Source: Dehalococcoidia bacterium (lineage in GTDB: Bacteria > Chloroflexota > Dehalococcoidia > Lucifugimonadales > HRBIN23). Taken from it: a stretch of DNA of 64,000 bases. Below the pieces are notes generated by a model. It was given only the letters and a program-made list of their open reading frames with translations, made no database searches and was not told the DNA's origin. A program made the position numbers and the translations under genes. Shown in pieces: positions 40,330 through 48,710 of the stretch. The stretch spans positions 96,896-160,895 of the forward strand of contig JANXCH010000001.1 of NCBI GenBank assembly GCA_025060295.1. The letters are read 5' to 3'. Positions within the stretch are counted from its first letter, which is position 1; every line of letters begins with the position of its first letter.

Positions 40330-41664
40330 ATGAGCACCATCGTGCAAGAGTTCGTGCGCAAACACCCCAAGTCTGCCGAGGCCTATCAGCGCTCTAAAAC
40401 CATCTTCCCTGGCGGTGTTACCCACGACACCCGTTATCTCACCCCCTTCCCCCTCTTCATCACCCACGCCTCCGGCTCCCGCAAGTGGGACTTGGACGGC
40501 AACGAGTATGTGGACTATGTGATGGGGCACGGGGCGCTCATCTTGGGCCATGCCCATCCCAGCCTGGTGCAAGCCGTAACGGAGCAAATCCGTAAGGGCA
40601 CCCATTTGGGTGGCAACACCTTGGAGGAGATCCGCTGGGCTGAGGCTATCCGCCGTCTCATTCCTTCAGCCCAGAAGGTGCGGTTCCACTCCTCGGGGAC
40701 CGAGGCGACCATGATGGCGGTGCGCCTGGCCCGCGCCTACACAGGGAAGAAGCGCCTCATCAAGTTCGCCGACCACTTCCACGGGTGGAGCGATGCCCTT
40801 TTGCCCTCGGCGGGCACTGCCCCCGGCGGCATCCCCGAGGAGACCTGGGCGACGGTGACCGTGCTCCCTCCCAACGACCTGGCCTTGGTGGAGAAGACCA
40901 TCCGGGAGAAGGGGGATGTGGCGGCGGTGATTCTGGAGCCGACGGGTGCCCACATGGGGCAGTACCCTGTGCGCCCCGATTTCCTACGGGGCCTGCGGGA
41001 GGTTACCACCCGGTATGGGGTGGTGCTTATCTTTGACGAGGTGGTCACGGGCTTCCGCACGGCGAAGAACGGTGCTCAAGGGCGCTTCGGGGTGCTCCCT
41101 GACCTTACGACCCTGGCCAAGATCGTGGCAGGGGGGCTCCCCGGGGCGGCCGTGGTGGGTAAAGCGGAGATTCTGGACATGATCCAGCATCGGGGCGACC
41201 CCGATTGGGATACCCGTCAACGGGTGGGACACCCCGGCACCTTCAATGCCAACCCCCTGTCGGCCGTTGCAGGAGCCACCTGTTTGGAGCTGCTGGCCTC
41301 CCAACCCATCAACGAGCACGCCGAGCGCATGGCCGAACGTTTGAAGCGGGGTATCCGTGCCCTTCTGCAACGGATGGAAGTGCCCGGCTGTGCCTTTGGA
41401 GTAGGGGCGTTGGTGGAGTTGACCCTGGGCGTCCCCCACGATTGCCCGGGCGACTTCTGCCCCCTGCCTTTAGACCAGGTCAAACAGGCCACCCGTCCCG
41501 CCCTGCGCCAGGCCCTGCGCCGCGCCATGCTCAACAACGGCGCAGACCTTATGGGTGGAGGGCGCTTCATCCTGTCGGGCGTGCATACAGAACAGGACAT
41601 CGAGATCACCCTGGACGCCCTGGAGCGCTCCTTACGGGCCCTGCGGGCCGAAGGACTGGTGTAA
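40330..41664 (+). CDS. Class III PLP enzyme resembling glutamate-1-semialdehyde 2,1-aminomutase
   Basis: This 444-residue fold-type I PLP enzyme has the SGTEATMMAVRLARAYTGKK phosphate-binding region, KFADHFHGWSD, VVLIFDEVVTGFRTAKNGAQ (PLP-Asp), and the Lys in LTTLAKIVAGGLPGAAVVG near residue 260. The start region (AYQRSKTIFPGGVTHDTRYL) resembles GSA aminomutase, but canonical HemL reads GGVNSPVRAF and ends shorter. A Cys-rich insert (GVPHDCPGDFCPLPLDQV) near residue 375 is unusual. No other tetrapyrrole genes are near. A catabolic aminotransferase or an aminomutase outside haem synthesis is as likely as HemL. Confidence 0.75.
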   Translation: MSTIVQEFVRKHPKSAEAYQRSKTIFPGGVTHDTRYLTPFPLFITHASGSRKWDLDGNEYVDYVMGHGALILGHAHPSLVQAVTEQIRKGTHLGGNTLEEIRWAEAIRRLIPSAQKVRFHSSGTEATMMAVRLARAYTGKKRLIKFADHFHGWSDALLPSAGTAPGGIPEETWATVTVLPPNDLALVEKTIREKGDVAAVILEPTGAHMGQYPVRPDFLRGLREVTTRYGVVLIFDEVVTGFRTAKNGAQGRFGVLPDLTTLAKIVAGGLPGAAVVGKAEILDMIQHRGDPDWDTRQRVGHPGTFNANPLSAVAGATCLELLASQPINEHAERMAERLKRGIRALLQRMEVPGCAFGVGALVELTLGVPHDCPGDFCPLPLDQVKQATRPALRQALRRAMLNNGADLMGGGRFILSGVHTEQDIEITLDALERSLRALRAEGLV

Positions 41665-41708
41665 AACGCTGGAGATTGGTTGCCTCGGGACGCCCCCGAA
41701 CCCCTCCG

Positions 41709-43604
41709 CTAGGTAGGAATAATCGGAAGAAGAACGTGGGAGGGACGGGAGGTGTCGTGCCAGAGGGTGTTCTCGGCCACGGTCCAGCGCCGTTCCTGCC
41801 CTAGGGGGTCGCCCGTATTAGGGTTGACATCAAACCGAGGGAAGTTGCTGGAGGAGATGTCCACCCGAATGCGATGCCCCGCCTTGAACAGGTTGCTGGT
41901 GGGGTAGAGGGGGATGACCAGTTCGTAAATCTCCCCTGGACGCATCAGTTCGGCCGGTCCCCGTTTGCCGTTGCGGTATCGGCACCGCAGAATGGTGTCT
42001 GTGAGGAGCAGGGCATACCCCTCCGGGTAACTGGCGCTGGGGGGGTAAACATCTATGAGTTTCACGGTTACATCGGTGTCCACGGCTGTGGAGGAGAACC
42101 ACAGGCGGGCGGTCATGGGCCCTGTTACCTCCACATCCCGCTCCAGGGGTGGGGTCTGGAACACCAGCACATCCGGGCGGGCCGCCAAAGGCAGGTAGGG
42201 GGGCTTACAGCCGTAGAACTGGGGGCCCGTGCGTTGGTCATACCCCCCAGCGGGGGTGATCGGCTCCCGCCGCAGACTACCAGGAATCAGGCGTAGGTCT
42301 ACTCCCGGAGGTAGAGGCTTGAGGTAGTCCAAGGAGGAAAAGTTGCCCCCAATGGTGGGCACAGGGTCGCGGGGATCAAAGCGGTATGTGGTGCAGGCGC
42401 GCTCCTCTTGAGGACGATGAGGGGACAATAAGCCATTAGGATGGAAGTAGAAAGGCGTATACCGCGTGCGGGCGAGGGGCCACTCCTTTTCGGCGCGCCA
42501 TCGTCCCCCGTGCTCCAGGCGCCCCTCCCGTGTCTTCGTCCCGCTCCCGCCACCCATCACGAAGATCTTCACCGGGGGATCGTCCTCGGCCCCGTTGGAG
42601 ATGCCTTTCACCCACCGGTCCAACCAGCGCAGGCGAAATGCCTCCACGCTGGGTAAAGCAGCCGCCTCGCCAAACTCCACGTCGCCCGCAAAGGAGACCT
42701 CCAACGTCCGCTCCCCGTGCGTCCAAGGGCCCATGATGACCTTGATGGGGCCTTTTTTGGCCTGGGCCAGGGCTTGGTAGGCCTCTAGGGTGGCCCGTGT
42801 GTAAGAGTCGTACCACCCGCCCGAAAGGTAAACGGGCACATCGGCGAAAGTCTCCAGGTATTCCTCTATGGCGAAGCCGGGTTGTTTCCAAAACTCGTTG
42901 TAGTCGCCCTGGGTATAGATGGCGAAGAGCCACTTTTCATAATTGGGCACCAGGGTAAGGGGGGAGAGACCGGGACGCAAGGGCAGGCGCTGAAGCCAGT
43001 CGCGGAAGTCGGCACGGGCCAGGGCTTGGTCTACCCATGCCTGGCTCTTGAGCGCCGTGTTGTGGTTGATGGCGGCGTGCCAGAAGGCCCACGCCATAAA
43101 GCGCAGTTCAAAGGCACCGTTGTGGCGCACCGAGGAGGTCCAGGCATTCCACCCCCCCATATTCGGGAGCATGCAGGCCAGCCCCGGCGGGCTCTGGGTG
43201 GCCAAGCCCATTTGCGTCCAAGCCATATAGGAGGTGCCGAAGGTGCCGATTTTGCCGTTGCACCAGGGCTGGCGCACCAACCAGGCGAGGGTGTCGTAGC
43301 CATCGGCCGCCTCCTGGGCCAGGAAGAACAACTCCCCCTCGGAGGCAAAACACCCCCGACAGTCCTGCAGCACCGCCACGTAGCCCTGCTGGGCGTAGAA
43401 GACACCGTGCCGTTCCCGTCGGTCTGGGTCGCTCTTGTTATAGGGGGTGCGCTCCACAACCACAGGCCAGGGGCCTGGGAGGGGCTGACCGTTGCGAGCC
43501 GGGAAATAGATATCGCAGGCCAGATGCACCCCATCCCGCATGGGCACCCGCACATTCTGGGCGACGAACACCTCATATTGGGGTGGAGGAACGAACTCCG
43601 TCAT
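41709..43604 (-). CDS. CocE/NonD-family hydrolase (X-Pro dipeptidyl-peptidase S15 type)
   Basis: This 631-residue alpha/beta hydrolase begins VRVPMRDGVHLACDIYFPAR, the entry of the CocE/NonD family. The nucleophile elbow is GTFGTSYMAWTQMGLAT, with the Ser near residue 123. The catalytic His is in IMGPWTHGERTLEV. The C-terminal jelly-roll domain (from about 430) contains VTGPMTARLWFSSTAVDTD and GHRIRVDISSSNFPRFDVNP. Members cleave esters (cocaine esterase), N-acyl amino acids or glutaryl-7-ACA. No secretion signal is visible. It stands alone, convergent with the aminomutase-like gene. The substrate is unknown. Confidence 0.88.
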   Translation of the reverse strand: MTEFVPPPQYEVFVAQNVRVPMRDGVHLACDIYFPARNGQPLPGPWPVVVERTPYNKSDPDRRERHGVFYAQQGYVAVLQDCRGCFASEGELFFLAQEAADGYDTLAWLVRQPWCNGKIGTFGTSYMAWTQMGLATQSPPGLACMLPNMGGWNAWTSSVRHNGAFELRFMAWAFWHAAINHNTALKSQAWVDQALARADFRDWLQRLPLRPGLSPLTLVPNYEKWLFAIYTQGDYNEFWKQPGFAIEEYLETFADVPVYLSGGWYDSYTRATLEAYQALAQAKKGPIKVIMGPWTHGERTLEVSFAGDVEFGEAAALPSVEAFRLRWLDRWVKGISNGAEDDPPVKIFVMGGGSGTKTREGRLEHGGRWRAEKEWPLARTRYTPFYFHPNGLLSPHRPQEERACTTYRFDPRDPVPTIGGNFSSLDYLKPLPPGVDLRLIPGSLRREPITPAGGYDQRTGPQFYGCKPPYLPLAARPDVLVFQTPPLERDVEVTGPMTARLWFSSTAVDTDVTVKLIDVYPPSASYPEGYALLLTDTILRCRYRNGKRGPAELMRPGEIYELVIPLYPTSNLFKAGHRIRVDISSSNFPRFDVNPNTGDPLGQERRWTVAENTLWHDTSRPSHVLLPIIPT

Positions 43605-43683
43605 CGTGCCGGCTCCTTTTGCGTTGACGCAGCGATGCTACTGTATCAGGTTGGCATTGTCCAGGCAACGGGGATGCCCACTA

Positions 43684-43692
43684 TGCTACACT
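43684..43692 (+). promoter_or_regulatory. Extended -10 element for folD
   Basis: TGCTACACT lies 18 nt before the folD ATG, with GGGGGAGAG between. No consensus -35 is seen. Confidence 0.45.
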
Positions 43693-43709
43693 GATTGGGG
43701 GAGAGAAAC

Positions 43710-44603
43710 ATGCCGGCGCGTGTGTTGAACGGTGCCCGCATCGCGGAGGAGATTCGCAACGAGGTAGCTGAGGGGGTGCGCCGTTTCCAGATGGCCCACG
43801 GTTTCCCCCCGGGATTGGCGGCGGTACTCATCGGCGACAACCCTGCCTCGGCCATCTATGTGCGCAACAAGCAGAGGGCCTGCCAAGAGGTGGGCATCTA
43901 CACCGAGACTTTCACTTTGCCCACGATGGCCAGTATCCAGGAGACTCTGGCTCTCATCCAGCGCCTGAACGGTGATGCCCGCTTCCACGGCATCCTCGTC
44001 CAACTGCCACTGCCGCCCCATCTGGACGAGCGCAAAGTTTTGGAAGCCATAGACCCGAAAAAGGATATTGACGGCCTGCACCCCTTCAATGCGGGGCGTC
44101 TGCTGGCGGGCACGCCGGTGTTTGTGCCCTGCACGCCGGCCGGGATTCAGGAACTCCTCCTGCGGAGTGGATATAGCCCCGAGGGCCAGCACGTGGTCAT
44201 CTGCGGGCGCAGTAACATCGTGGGCAAGCCCCTGGCTGTCTTGCTGATGCAGAAGACGAAGGGGGCCAACGCCACGGTAACCCTGTGCCACACAGGCACC
44301 CGCGACCTGCCCGCCATTACCCGTCAAGCGGATATCTTGGTGGCTGCCATCGGCCAGCCCCGCTTCATCAAGGCTTATATGGTCAAGCCGGGGGCGGTGG
44401 TGGTGGATGTGGGCATCAATCGTGTGCCCTCACCGAGCCAGCCGGGGCGGAGCATCCTGGTGGGGGATGTGGACTTTGAGGGGGTGGCGGAGCGCGCCGA
44501 GGCGATAACTCCCGTGCCGGGGGGTGTCGGCCCCCTCACCGTTGCTATGCTATTAGTGAACACCCTGAAGGCAGCGCGCTTGGCGGTGCACGGGGAGGTG
44601 TAG
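43710..44603 (+). CDS. folD: Methylenetetrahydrofolate dehydrogenase/cyclohydrolase
   Basis: FolD interconverts 5,10-methylene- and 10-formyl-tetrahydrofolate, making NADPH and one-carbon units. The 297-residue protein has the catalytic Lys region SAIYVRNKQRACQEVGI, the folate motif GILVQLPLPPHLDE, KDIDGLHPFNAGRL, and the NADP motif GRSNIVGKPLAVLLM. VPGGVGPLTVAMLLVNT ends the fold. ATG 43710 has GGGGGAGAG; the frame opens at 43695, before the likely transcript start. It leads a gene run that includes DUF2905, queA and efp. Confidence 0.96.
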   Translation: MPARVLNGARIAEEIRNEVAEGVRRFQMAHGFPPGLAAVLIGDNPASAIYVRNKQRACQEVGIYTETFTLPTMASIQETLALIQRLNGDARFHGILVQLPLPPHLDERKVLEAIDPKKDIDGLHPFNAGRLLAGTPVFVPCTPAGIQELLLRSGYSPEGQHVVICGRSNIVGKPLAVLLMQKTKGANATVTLCHTGTRDLPAITRQADILVAAIGQPRFIKAYMVKPGAVVVDVGINRVPSPSQPGRSILVGDVDFEGVAERAEAITPVPGGVGPLTVAMLLVNTLKAARLAVHGEV

Positions 44604-44611
44604 AACCTGCA

Positions 44612-44851
44612 ATGGCTTCCTTGGAGCCTTTGGCCCGTCTGCTCCTGTTGGCAGGCATCGCTTTAGTGGTATTTGGGGGGCTCCTCTACCTGGTGGCCAA
44701 GGGCGGGGTGCCTTTTGTGGGGCGCTTGCCCGGCGACTTTTTCGTGCAGAAGGGGCGGTTCACCTTCTACTTCCCTTTGGCCACCTCCCTTTTGGTGAGC
44801 CTCCTATTGACCCTGGTGCTGACCCTGGTGGTTCGGTTTCTGGCCCGCTAA
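44612..44851 (+). CDS. DUF2905 small membrane protein
   Basis: This 79-residue protein has two TM segments (about residues 7-28 and 54-76). The connecting loop GRLPGDFFVQKGRFTFYFPL matches the DUF2905 signature. It is 8 nt after folD and overlaps the queA start by 1 nt. Such proteins are common in Chloroflexota and Firmicutes, often next to queA or ruvB. The function is unknown. Confidence 0.85.
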   Translation: MASLEPLARLLLLAGIALVVFGGLLYLVAKGGVPFVGRLPGDFFVQKGRFTFYFPLATSLLVSLLLTLVLTLVVRFLAR

Positions 44852-45927
44852 TGCGCACCAGCGAATTTGATTACTACCTCCCGCCCCACCTGATTGCCCA
44901 GGAGCCTGTGGAGCCCCGTGACCACTCCCGTCTGATGGTGGTGGAGCGGGCGACGGGGCGCATCCGCCATCGGCGTTACTTTTACGAGATCGCCGAGGAA
45001 CTGGCCCCTGGCGACTTGCTGGTGTTTAACGACACACGGGTAGTGCCGGCCCGCTTGTACGGCAAAAGGGCCGATACTGGGGGGGCGGTGGAGCTGCTCC
45101 TGTTACAGCGTCTGGAGCCGGGGCGCTGGCACGCCATCGGCCGCCCGGGACGCCATCTGCGCCCGGGGGCTCTGCTCCTGTTCGGGGAGGGGGAGCACCA
45201 CGTGCGCGTTACAGTGCAAAAAGATGTGGGGGAGGGAGTGCGGGAGGTGCTCCTGGAGGGGGAGGAGTATCTGGAGCAGGTGGGCCGGGTGCCCTTGCCT
45301 CCCTACATCCACAAGCCTTTGACCGACCCCGAGCGCTACCAAACGGTATTCGCCCGTCAGCCGGGGAGTGTGGCGGCCCCCACGGCAGCTCTCCACTTCA
45401 CTCCTACCCTCATGGAACGGCTCACCAGTAAAGGTGTGCACATCGCTTTTGTAACACTGCACATCGGCCTGGATACCTTCCGCCCGGTCCGCACCGAGAA
45501 TCCCCGAGAGCACAAGCTGCACGGCGAACCCTTTACCCTTCCCCCTGAAACGGCACAGATTATTGCGAAAACTAAAGAAAACGGACGGCGCGTCGTGGCC
45601 GTAGGCACCACCGTCGTGCGGGTGTTGGAGCACGTGGCGACGGCCTACGGCCAGGTGCGCCCGGCCAGCGGGTGGGCAGACCTGTATATTTTACCGGGGT
45701 ACCAGTTCAAGGTGGTGGATGCCCTCGTGACCAACTTTCACCTCCCTCGCACCACGTTGCTGATGCTGGTATGCGCGTTTGCGGGGCGCGATCTGGTTTT
45801 GCGGGCTTACCAGGAGGCGGTGCAGGAGGGGTATCGCTTCTACAGTTTCGGCGACGCCATGTTTTTGGACGGGGCCCCACAGGGTGCACCGCATCCTCTA
45901 GAAGGGGAGCACTGTCAGCCCCCGTAA
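44851..45927 (+). CDS. queA: S-adenosylmethionine:tRNA ribosyltransferase-isomerase
   Basis: QueA transfers ribosyl from SAM to preQ1 at position 34 of tRNA, making epoxyqueuosine. The 358-residue protein starts MRTSEFDYYLPPHLIAQEP. It contains LVFNDTRVVPARLYGKR, PLPPYIHKPLTDPERYQTVF, VAAPTAALHFTPTLMERL, VTLHIGLDTFRPVRTENPRE and LVTNFHLPRTTLLMLVCAF. The ATG shares one base with the DUF2905 stop (TAATG). No other queuosine gene is in the window. Confidence 0.96.
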   Translation: MRTSEFDYYLPPHLIAQEPVEPRDHSRLMVVERATGRIRHRRYFYEIAEELAPGDLLVFNDTRVVPARLYGKRADTGGAVELLLLQRLEPGRWHAIGRPGRHLRPGALLLFGEGEHHVRVTVQKDVGEGVREVLLEGEEYLEQVGRVPLPPYIHKPLTDPERYQTVFARQPGSVAAPTAALHFTPTLMERLTSKGVHIAFVTLHIGLDTFRPVRTENPREHKLHGEPFTLPPETAQIIAKTKENGRRVVAVGTTVVRVLEHVATAYGQVRPASGWADLYILPGYQFKVVDALVTNFHLPRTTLLMLVCAFAGRDLVLRAYQEAVQEGYRFYSFGDAMFLDGAPQGAPHPLEGEHCQPP

Positions 45928-45977
45928 CAGCCCCGCTAGAATAAAAAGAGAGAACACCCCCAGGCTGTGGAGGCCTT

Positions 45978-46547
45978 ATGCCCGAGACCATCTCTTACAG
46001 CGACTTGCGGCGCGGCACGGTGATTGAACTGGACGGGGAGCCGTATCAAGTGGTGGAATGGAAGCATGTGATTATGCAACAGCGCACCCCCGTTCTCTCC
46101 TTGAAACTGCGCCACCTCAAAACGGGACGCGTTTTGGAACGCAACCTCCCCGGCTACACCCGTCTGGTTCTGGCAGAGGTCGAGACCCGCGAATCCCAAT
46201 ACCTCTACTATGATGGGCACAACTATGTTTTTATGGATACCGAGACCTACGACCAATTCCCCCTCACTGCCGACCAGGTGGGAGAGGGTGTCCAATATAT
46301 GAAGGAGGGTCTTCCCGTCAAAATTGTCTACTACCGGGGCCAGCCCGTTGCCCTGGAGCTTCCGAACTTCGTGGAACTGAAAGTAACTGAGACCTCTCCT
46401 GCCTTCAAGGGGGATACGGCCCAATCGGGACGCAAGCCCGCCACCTTGGAAACGGGCGCGGTCGTCAAAGTCCCCATGCACGTGAAGGTTGGGGACATCA
46501 TCAAAGTGGACACCCGCACGGGTGAATATATCGAGACCGTGTCGTAG
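45978..46547 (+). CDS. efp: Translation elongation factor P with unusual loop tip
   Basis: EF-P relieves ribosome stalling at polyproline. The 189-residue protein has three beta-barrel domains; the central one is LYYDGHNYVFMDTETYDQF and the last ends VKVPMHVKVGDIIKVDTRTG. The domain I loop that normally reads KPGKG with a modifiable Lys (E. coli K34) is here VIMQQRTPVL (residues 31-40), with Gln at 34-35 and Arg at 36. So the standard lysylation site is missing. An ATG 50 nt after queA is the start. Its need is plausible, because several proteins in this window carry long proline runs. Confidence 0.93.
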   Translation: MPETISYSDLRRGTVIELDGEPYQVVEWKHVIMQQRTPVLSLKLRHLKTGRVLERNLPGYTRLVLAEVETRESQYLYYDGHNYVFMDTETYDQFPLTADQVGEGVQYMKEGLPVKIVYYRGQPVALELPNFVELKVTETSPAFKGDTAQSGRKPATLETGAVVKVPMHVKVGDIIKVDTRTGEYIETVS

Positions 46548-46570
46548 GGATTTTTGGACGGGGGAATGGC

Positions 46571-47743
46571 TTGCCCGTCTATACGGTCTCCCAAGTGGCC
46601 CGCTACCTCAAGGACACCTTGCAACGGGACGCTCTGCTCGGCGACTTATGGGTGCAGGGGGAGGTGTCCAACCTCCGCACCACCCCCACAGGCCACACCT
46701 TCTTCACTTTGAAAGACGCCACCGCAGCCCTGCGCTGTGTGGCCTTTAACCGCATCCTCGGAAGCCACCTGTTGGAAGACGGGCAGGAGGTGCTGGCTTA
46801 CGGGCGTATCTCCTTTTACGAAGCGCGGGGTGATGTGAACTTTTATGTGGAAGTGGTTCGGCCTGTGGGAACGGGGGCGTTGGCCCTGGAGTTCGCCCGC
46901 CTGAAGAATCGCTTGGAAGCGGAGGGCCTCTTCGCTCGCAAGCGCCCCCTGCCCCCTTTCCCTCGGCGTATCGGCGTGGTTACTTCCCCGATGGGGGCGG
47001 TGTGGCACGATATCCAAACCACCATCCGCAAGCGCTACCCCATCGTGGAGCTGGTGCTGGCCCCTTGTCAGGTGCAAGGGGACGGTGCAGCGGACACTAT
47101 CGTGGAGGCCTTAGAGGCCCTCGCCCGGGAGCCGGGTATAGACCTGGTCATTGTGGCGCGGGGTGGGGGGAGCCTGGAGGAGCTGTGGCCCTTCAACGAG
47201 GAGCGGGTGGCACGCGCCATCTTCCGCTGTCCTTTTCCGGTGATCACGGGGATCGGCCACGAGACCGATACCACAATTGCTGACCTGGTGGCAGACGTGC
47301 GCGCCCCTACGCCCACCGCCGCCGCCCAACAGGCTGTCCCCGACCGCACCGATTTGCTTCATCGCATAGACGCTTATTGGAAACGGGCGCAAGCCCTTTG
47401 GCACCGACGGCTCATCCAGGCCTCTCAGGGCCTGGAAGCCCTTACAGCGCGCCTGGTCCGTTGCGCACCCGATACGCACGCGCCCCGCCAGCAGGTGGAC
47501 ACCCTCCTGCGCCACGCGTACCGCGCTCTGGAGCGGTCGCTACGGTCCCGACGCATGGCTCTGAATGCCCTCATGGCGCGTCTGGAGGCTTTGAACCCTC
47601 GGCGCGTTTTGGAGCGGGGCTACGCCGTGGTTACACGTCGCGGGGAGAACCGCCCCATCACCCATCCCCGCCAGGTGGCGTCCGGGGATGCCCTGACAGT
47701 GTGGGTAATGGGGGGTGCCTTCGGGGCGCGGGCAGAGGGGTAA
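46571..47743 (+). CDS. xseA: Exodeoxyribonuclease VII large subunit
   Basis: XseA, with XseB, degrades single-stranded DNA. The 390-residue protein has the N-terminal OB fold (VYTVSQVARYLKDTLQRD, LWVQGEVSNLRTTPTGHTFF) and the catalytic region IGVVTSPMGAVWHDIQTTI, VIVARGGGSLEELWPFNEE, RCPFPVITGIGHETDTTIAD and VADVRAPTPTAAAQ. A coiled-coil C-terminus follows, somewhat shorter than in E. coli. The start is TTG 46571; no in-frame ATG or GTG gives a better N-terminus. xseB follows after 36 nt. Confidence 0.95.
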   Translation: MPVYTVSQVARYLKDTLQRDALLGDLWVQGEVSNLRTTPTGHTFFTLKDATAALRCVAFNRILGSHLLEDGQEVLAYGRISFYEARGDVNFYVEVVRPVGTGALALEFARLKNRLEAEGLFARKRPLPPFPRRIGVVTSPMGAVWHDIQTTIRKRYPIVELVLAPCQVQGDGAADTIVEALEALAREPGIDLVIVARGGGSLEELWPFNEERVARAIFRCPFPVITGIGHETDTTIADLVADVRAPTPTAAAQQAVPDRTDLLHRIDAYWKRAQALWHRRLIQASQGLEALTARLVRCAPDTHAPRQQVDTLLRHAYRALERSLRSRRMALNALMARLEALNPRRVLERGYAVVTRRGENRPITHPRQVASGDALTVWVMGGAFGARAEG

Positions 47744-47750
47744 CCCTGTA

Positions 47751-47759
47751 TGCTATGAT
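47751..47759 (+). promoter_or_regulatory. Extended -10 element before xseB
   Basis: TGCTATGAT lies 20 nt before the xseB ATG and might give xseB extra expression independent of xseA. No -35 is clear. Confidence 0.4.
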
Positions 47760-47779
47760 GAGCGTGCAAGAAAACAACC

Positions 47780-48067
47780 ATGCCCCAGGAGAAGGCGCGC
47801 CCCGAGCCCCGCACCTTTGAGGAGGCCTTCGCCCGTCTGGAACGTATCGTCCAGCGTTTGGAGCAGGGCGACCTCTCTTTAGAGGAGAGCACCCAACTGT
47901 ACGAGGAGGGAATTTCCCTGGCTCGCTTGTGTAACGAACTGCTCAACCGCGCCGAACTGCGCATCTCCCGCCTGCAAACCTCCTACGGGGAGCAGCTGCG
48001 CCTGGCCGAGGATTCCCCCACGCCCAATGACGAGGAGGAGGATGAAGCCCCACCCGATCAAGGCTGA
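47780..48067 (+). CDS. xseB: Exodeoxyribonuclease VII small subunit
   Basis: XseB is the small subunit that coats the XseA coiled coil. The 95-residue protein has the family core TFEEAFARLERIVQRLEQGD, then LSLEESTQLYEEGISLARLC. The acidic C-terminal tail (PNDEEEDEAPPDQG) is encoded by the stretch that supplies the ribosome binding site for the next gene, whose start overlaps this ORF by 26 nt. Confidence 0.94.
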   Translation: MPQEKARPEPRTFEEAFARLERIVQRLEQGDLSLEESTQLYEEGISLARLCNELLNRAELRISRLQTSYGEQLRLAEDSPTPNDEEEDEAPPDQG

Positions 48068-48710
48068 CTTCCATATGCACACGCGCTTCTCCCCCGATTC
48101 GCAGACCGCCCCCCAGCGTTTGGTGGCACGGTGCCAGGAGCGGGGGCTGAACCTGGTCGCCGTAACCGACCATAATACCATCGCGGGTGCACACGCGGTC
48201 GCCCGTATAGCCCCCTTCCCAGTGATCATCGGCGCGGAGGTGAAGACAGCGGATGGCGACCTGATCGGCCTTTTCCTTCAGGAGGAGGTGCCGAAGGGTC
48301 TTTCCGCTGTGGAGACGGCCAAGCGCATCAAGGCCCAGGGGGGGCTGGTCTTCCTCCCCCACCCCTACGATACTGTGCGCCGCTCCGTCATGCGCAAAAG
48401 TGTTCTGCCTGACCTCCTCCCCCTTGTGGATGCGGTGGAGGGGTTCAACGCGCGCAATGTGTTCAGCGGGGCCAATACTCGTGCCTTGACCCTGGCGCGG
48501 GAGCATCGCAAACCCATCGTGGCCGTGAGCGATGCGCATCATCCCCTGGAAATCGGGAAGACCTACACCCTTCTGCCCTTTTATGAGGGGACGCCGGAAA
48601 GCCTGCTGATGGCCCTGCGGGAGGCGGTGTTGGTCTGTCGCCCCTCGTCGCCCCTGGTGCATGGCCTGACGGTGTGGAGTAAGGTTCTCCGCCGTTTGGG
48701 GGTGGCCTGA
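48042..48710 (+). CDS. PHP-domain metal-dependent phosphoesterase
   Basis: This 222-residue protein is a PHP-fold hydrolase of the YciV/RNase AM-like or histidinol-phosphatase-like type. The metal motifs are KADFHMHTRFSPDS (HxH), VAVTDHNTIAGAH, VIIGAEVKT, LVFLPHPYDTVRR and VAVSDAHHPLEIG. ATG 48042 lies inside the end of xseB, after GAGGAGGAG; the frame opens at 48027. Its stop overlaps the next start by 1 nt (TGATG). A small nucleotide or RNA phosphoesterase activity is plausible; the substrate is unknown. Confidence 0.85.
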   Translation: MKPHPIKADFHMHTRFSPDSQTAPQRLVARCQERGLNLVAVTDHNTIAGAHAVARIAPFPVIIGAEVKTADGDLIGLFLQEEVPKGLSAVETAKRIKAQGGLVFLPHPYDTVRRSVMRKSVLPDLLPLVDAVEGFNARNVFSGANTRALTLAREHRKPIVAVSDAHHPLEIGKTYTLLPFYEGTPESLLMALREAVLVCRPSSPLVHGLTVWSKVLRRLGVA

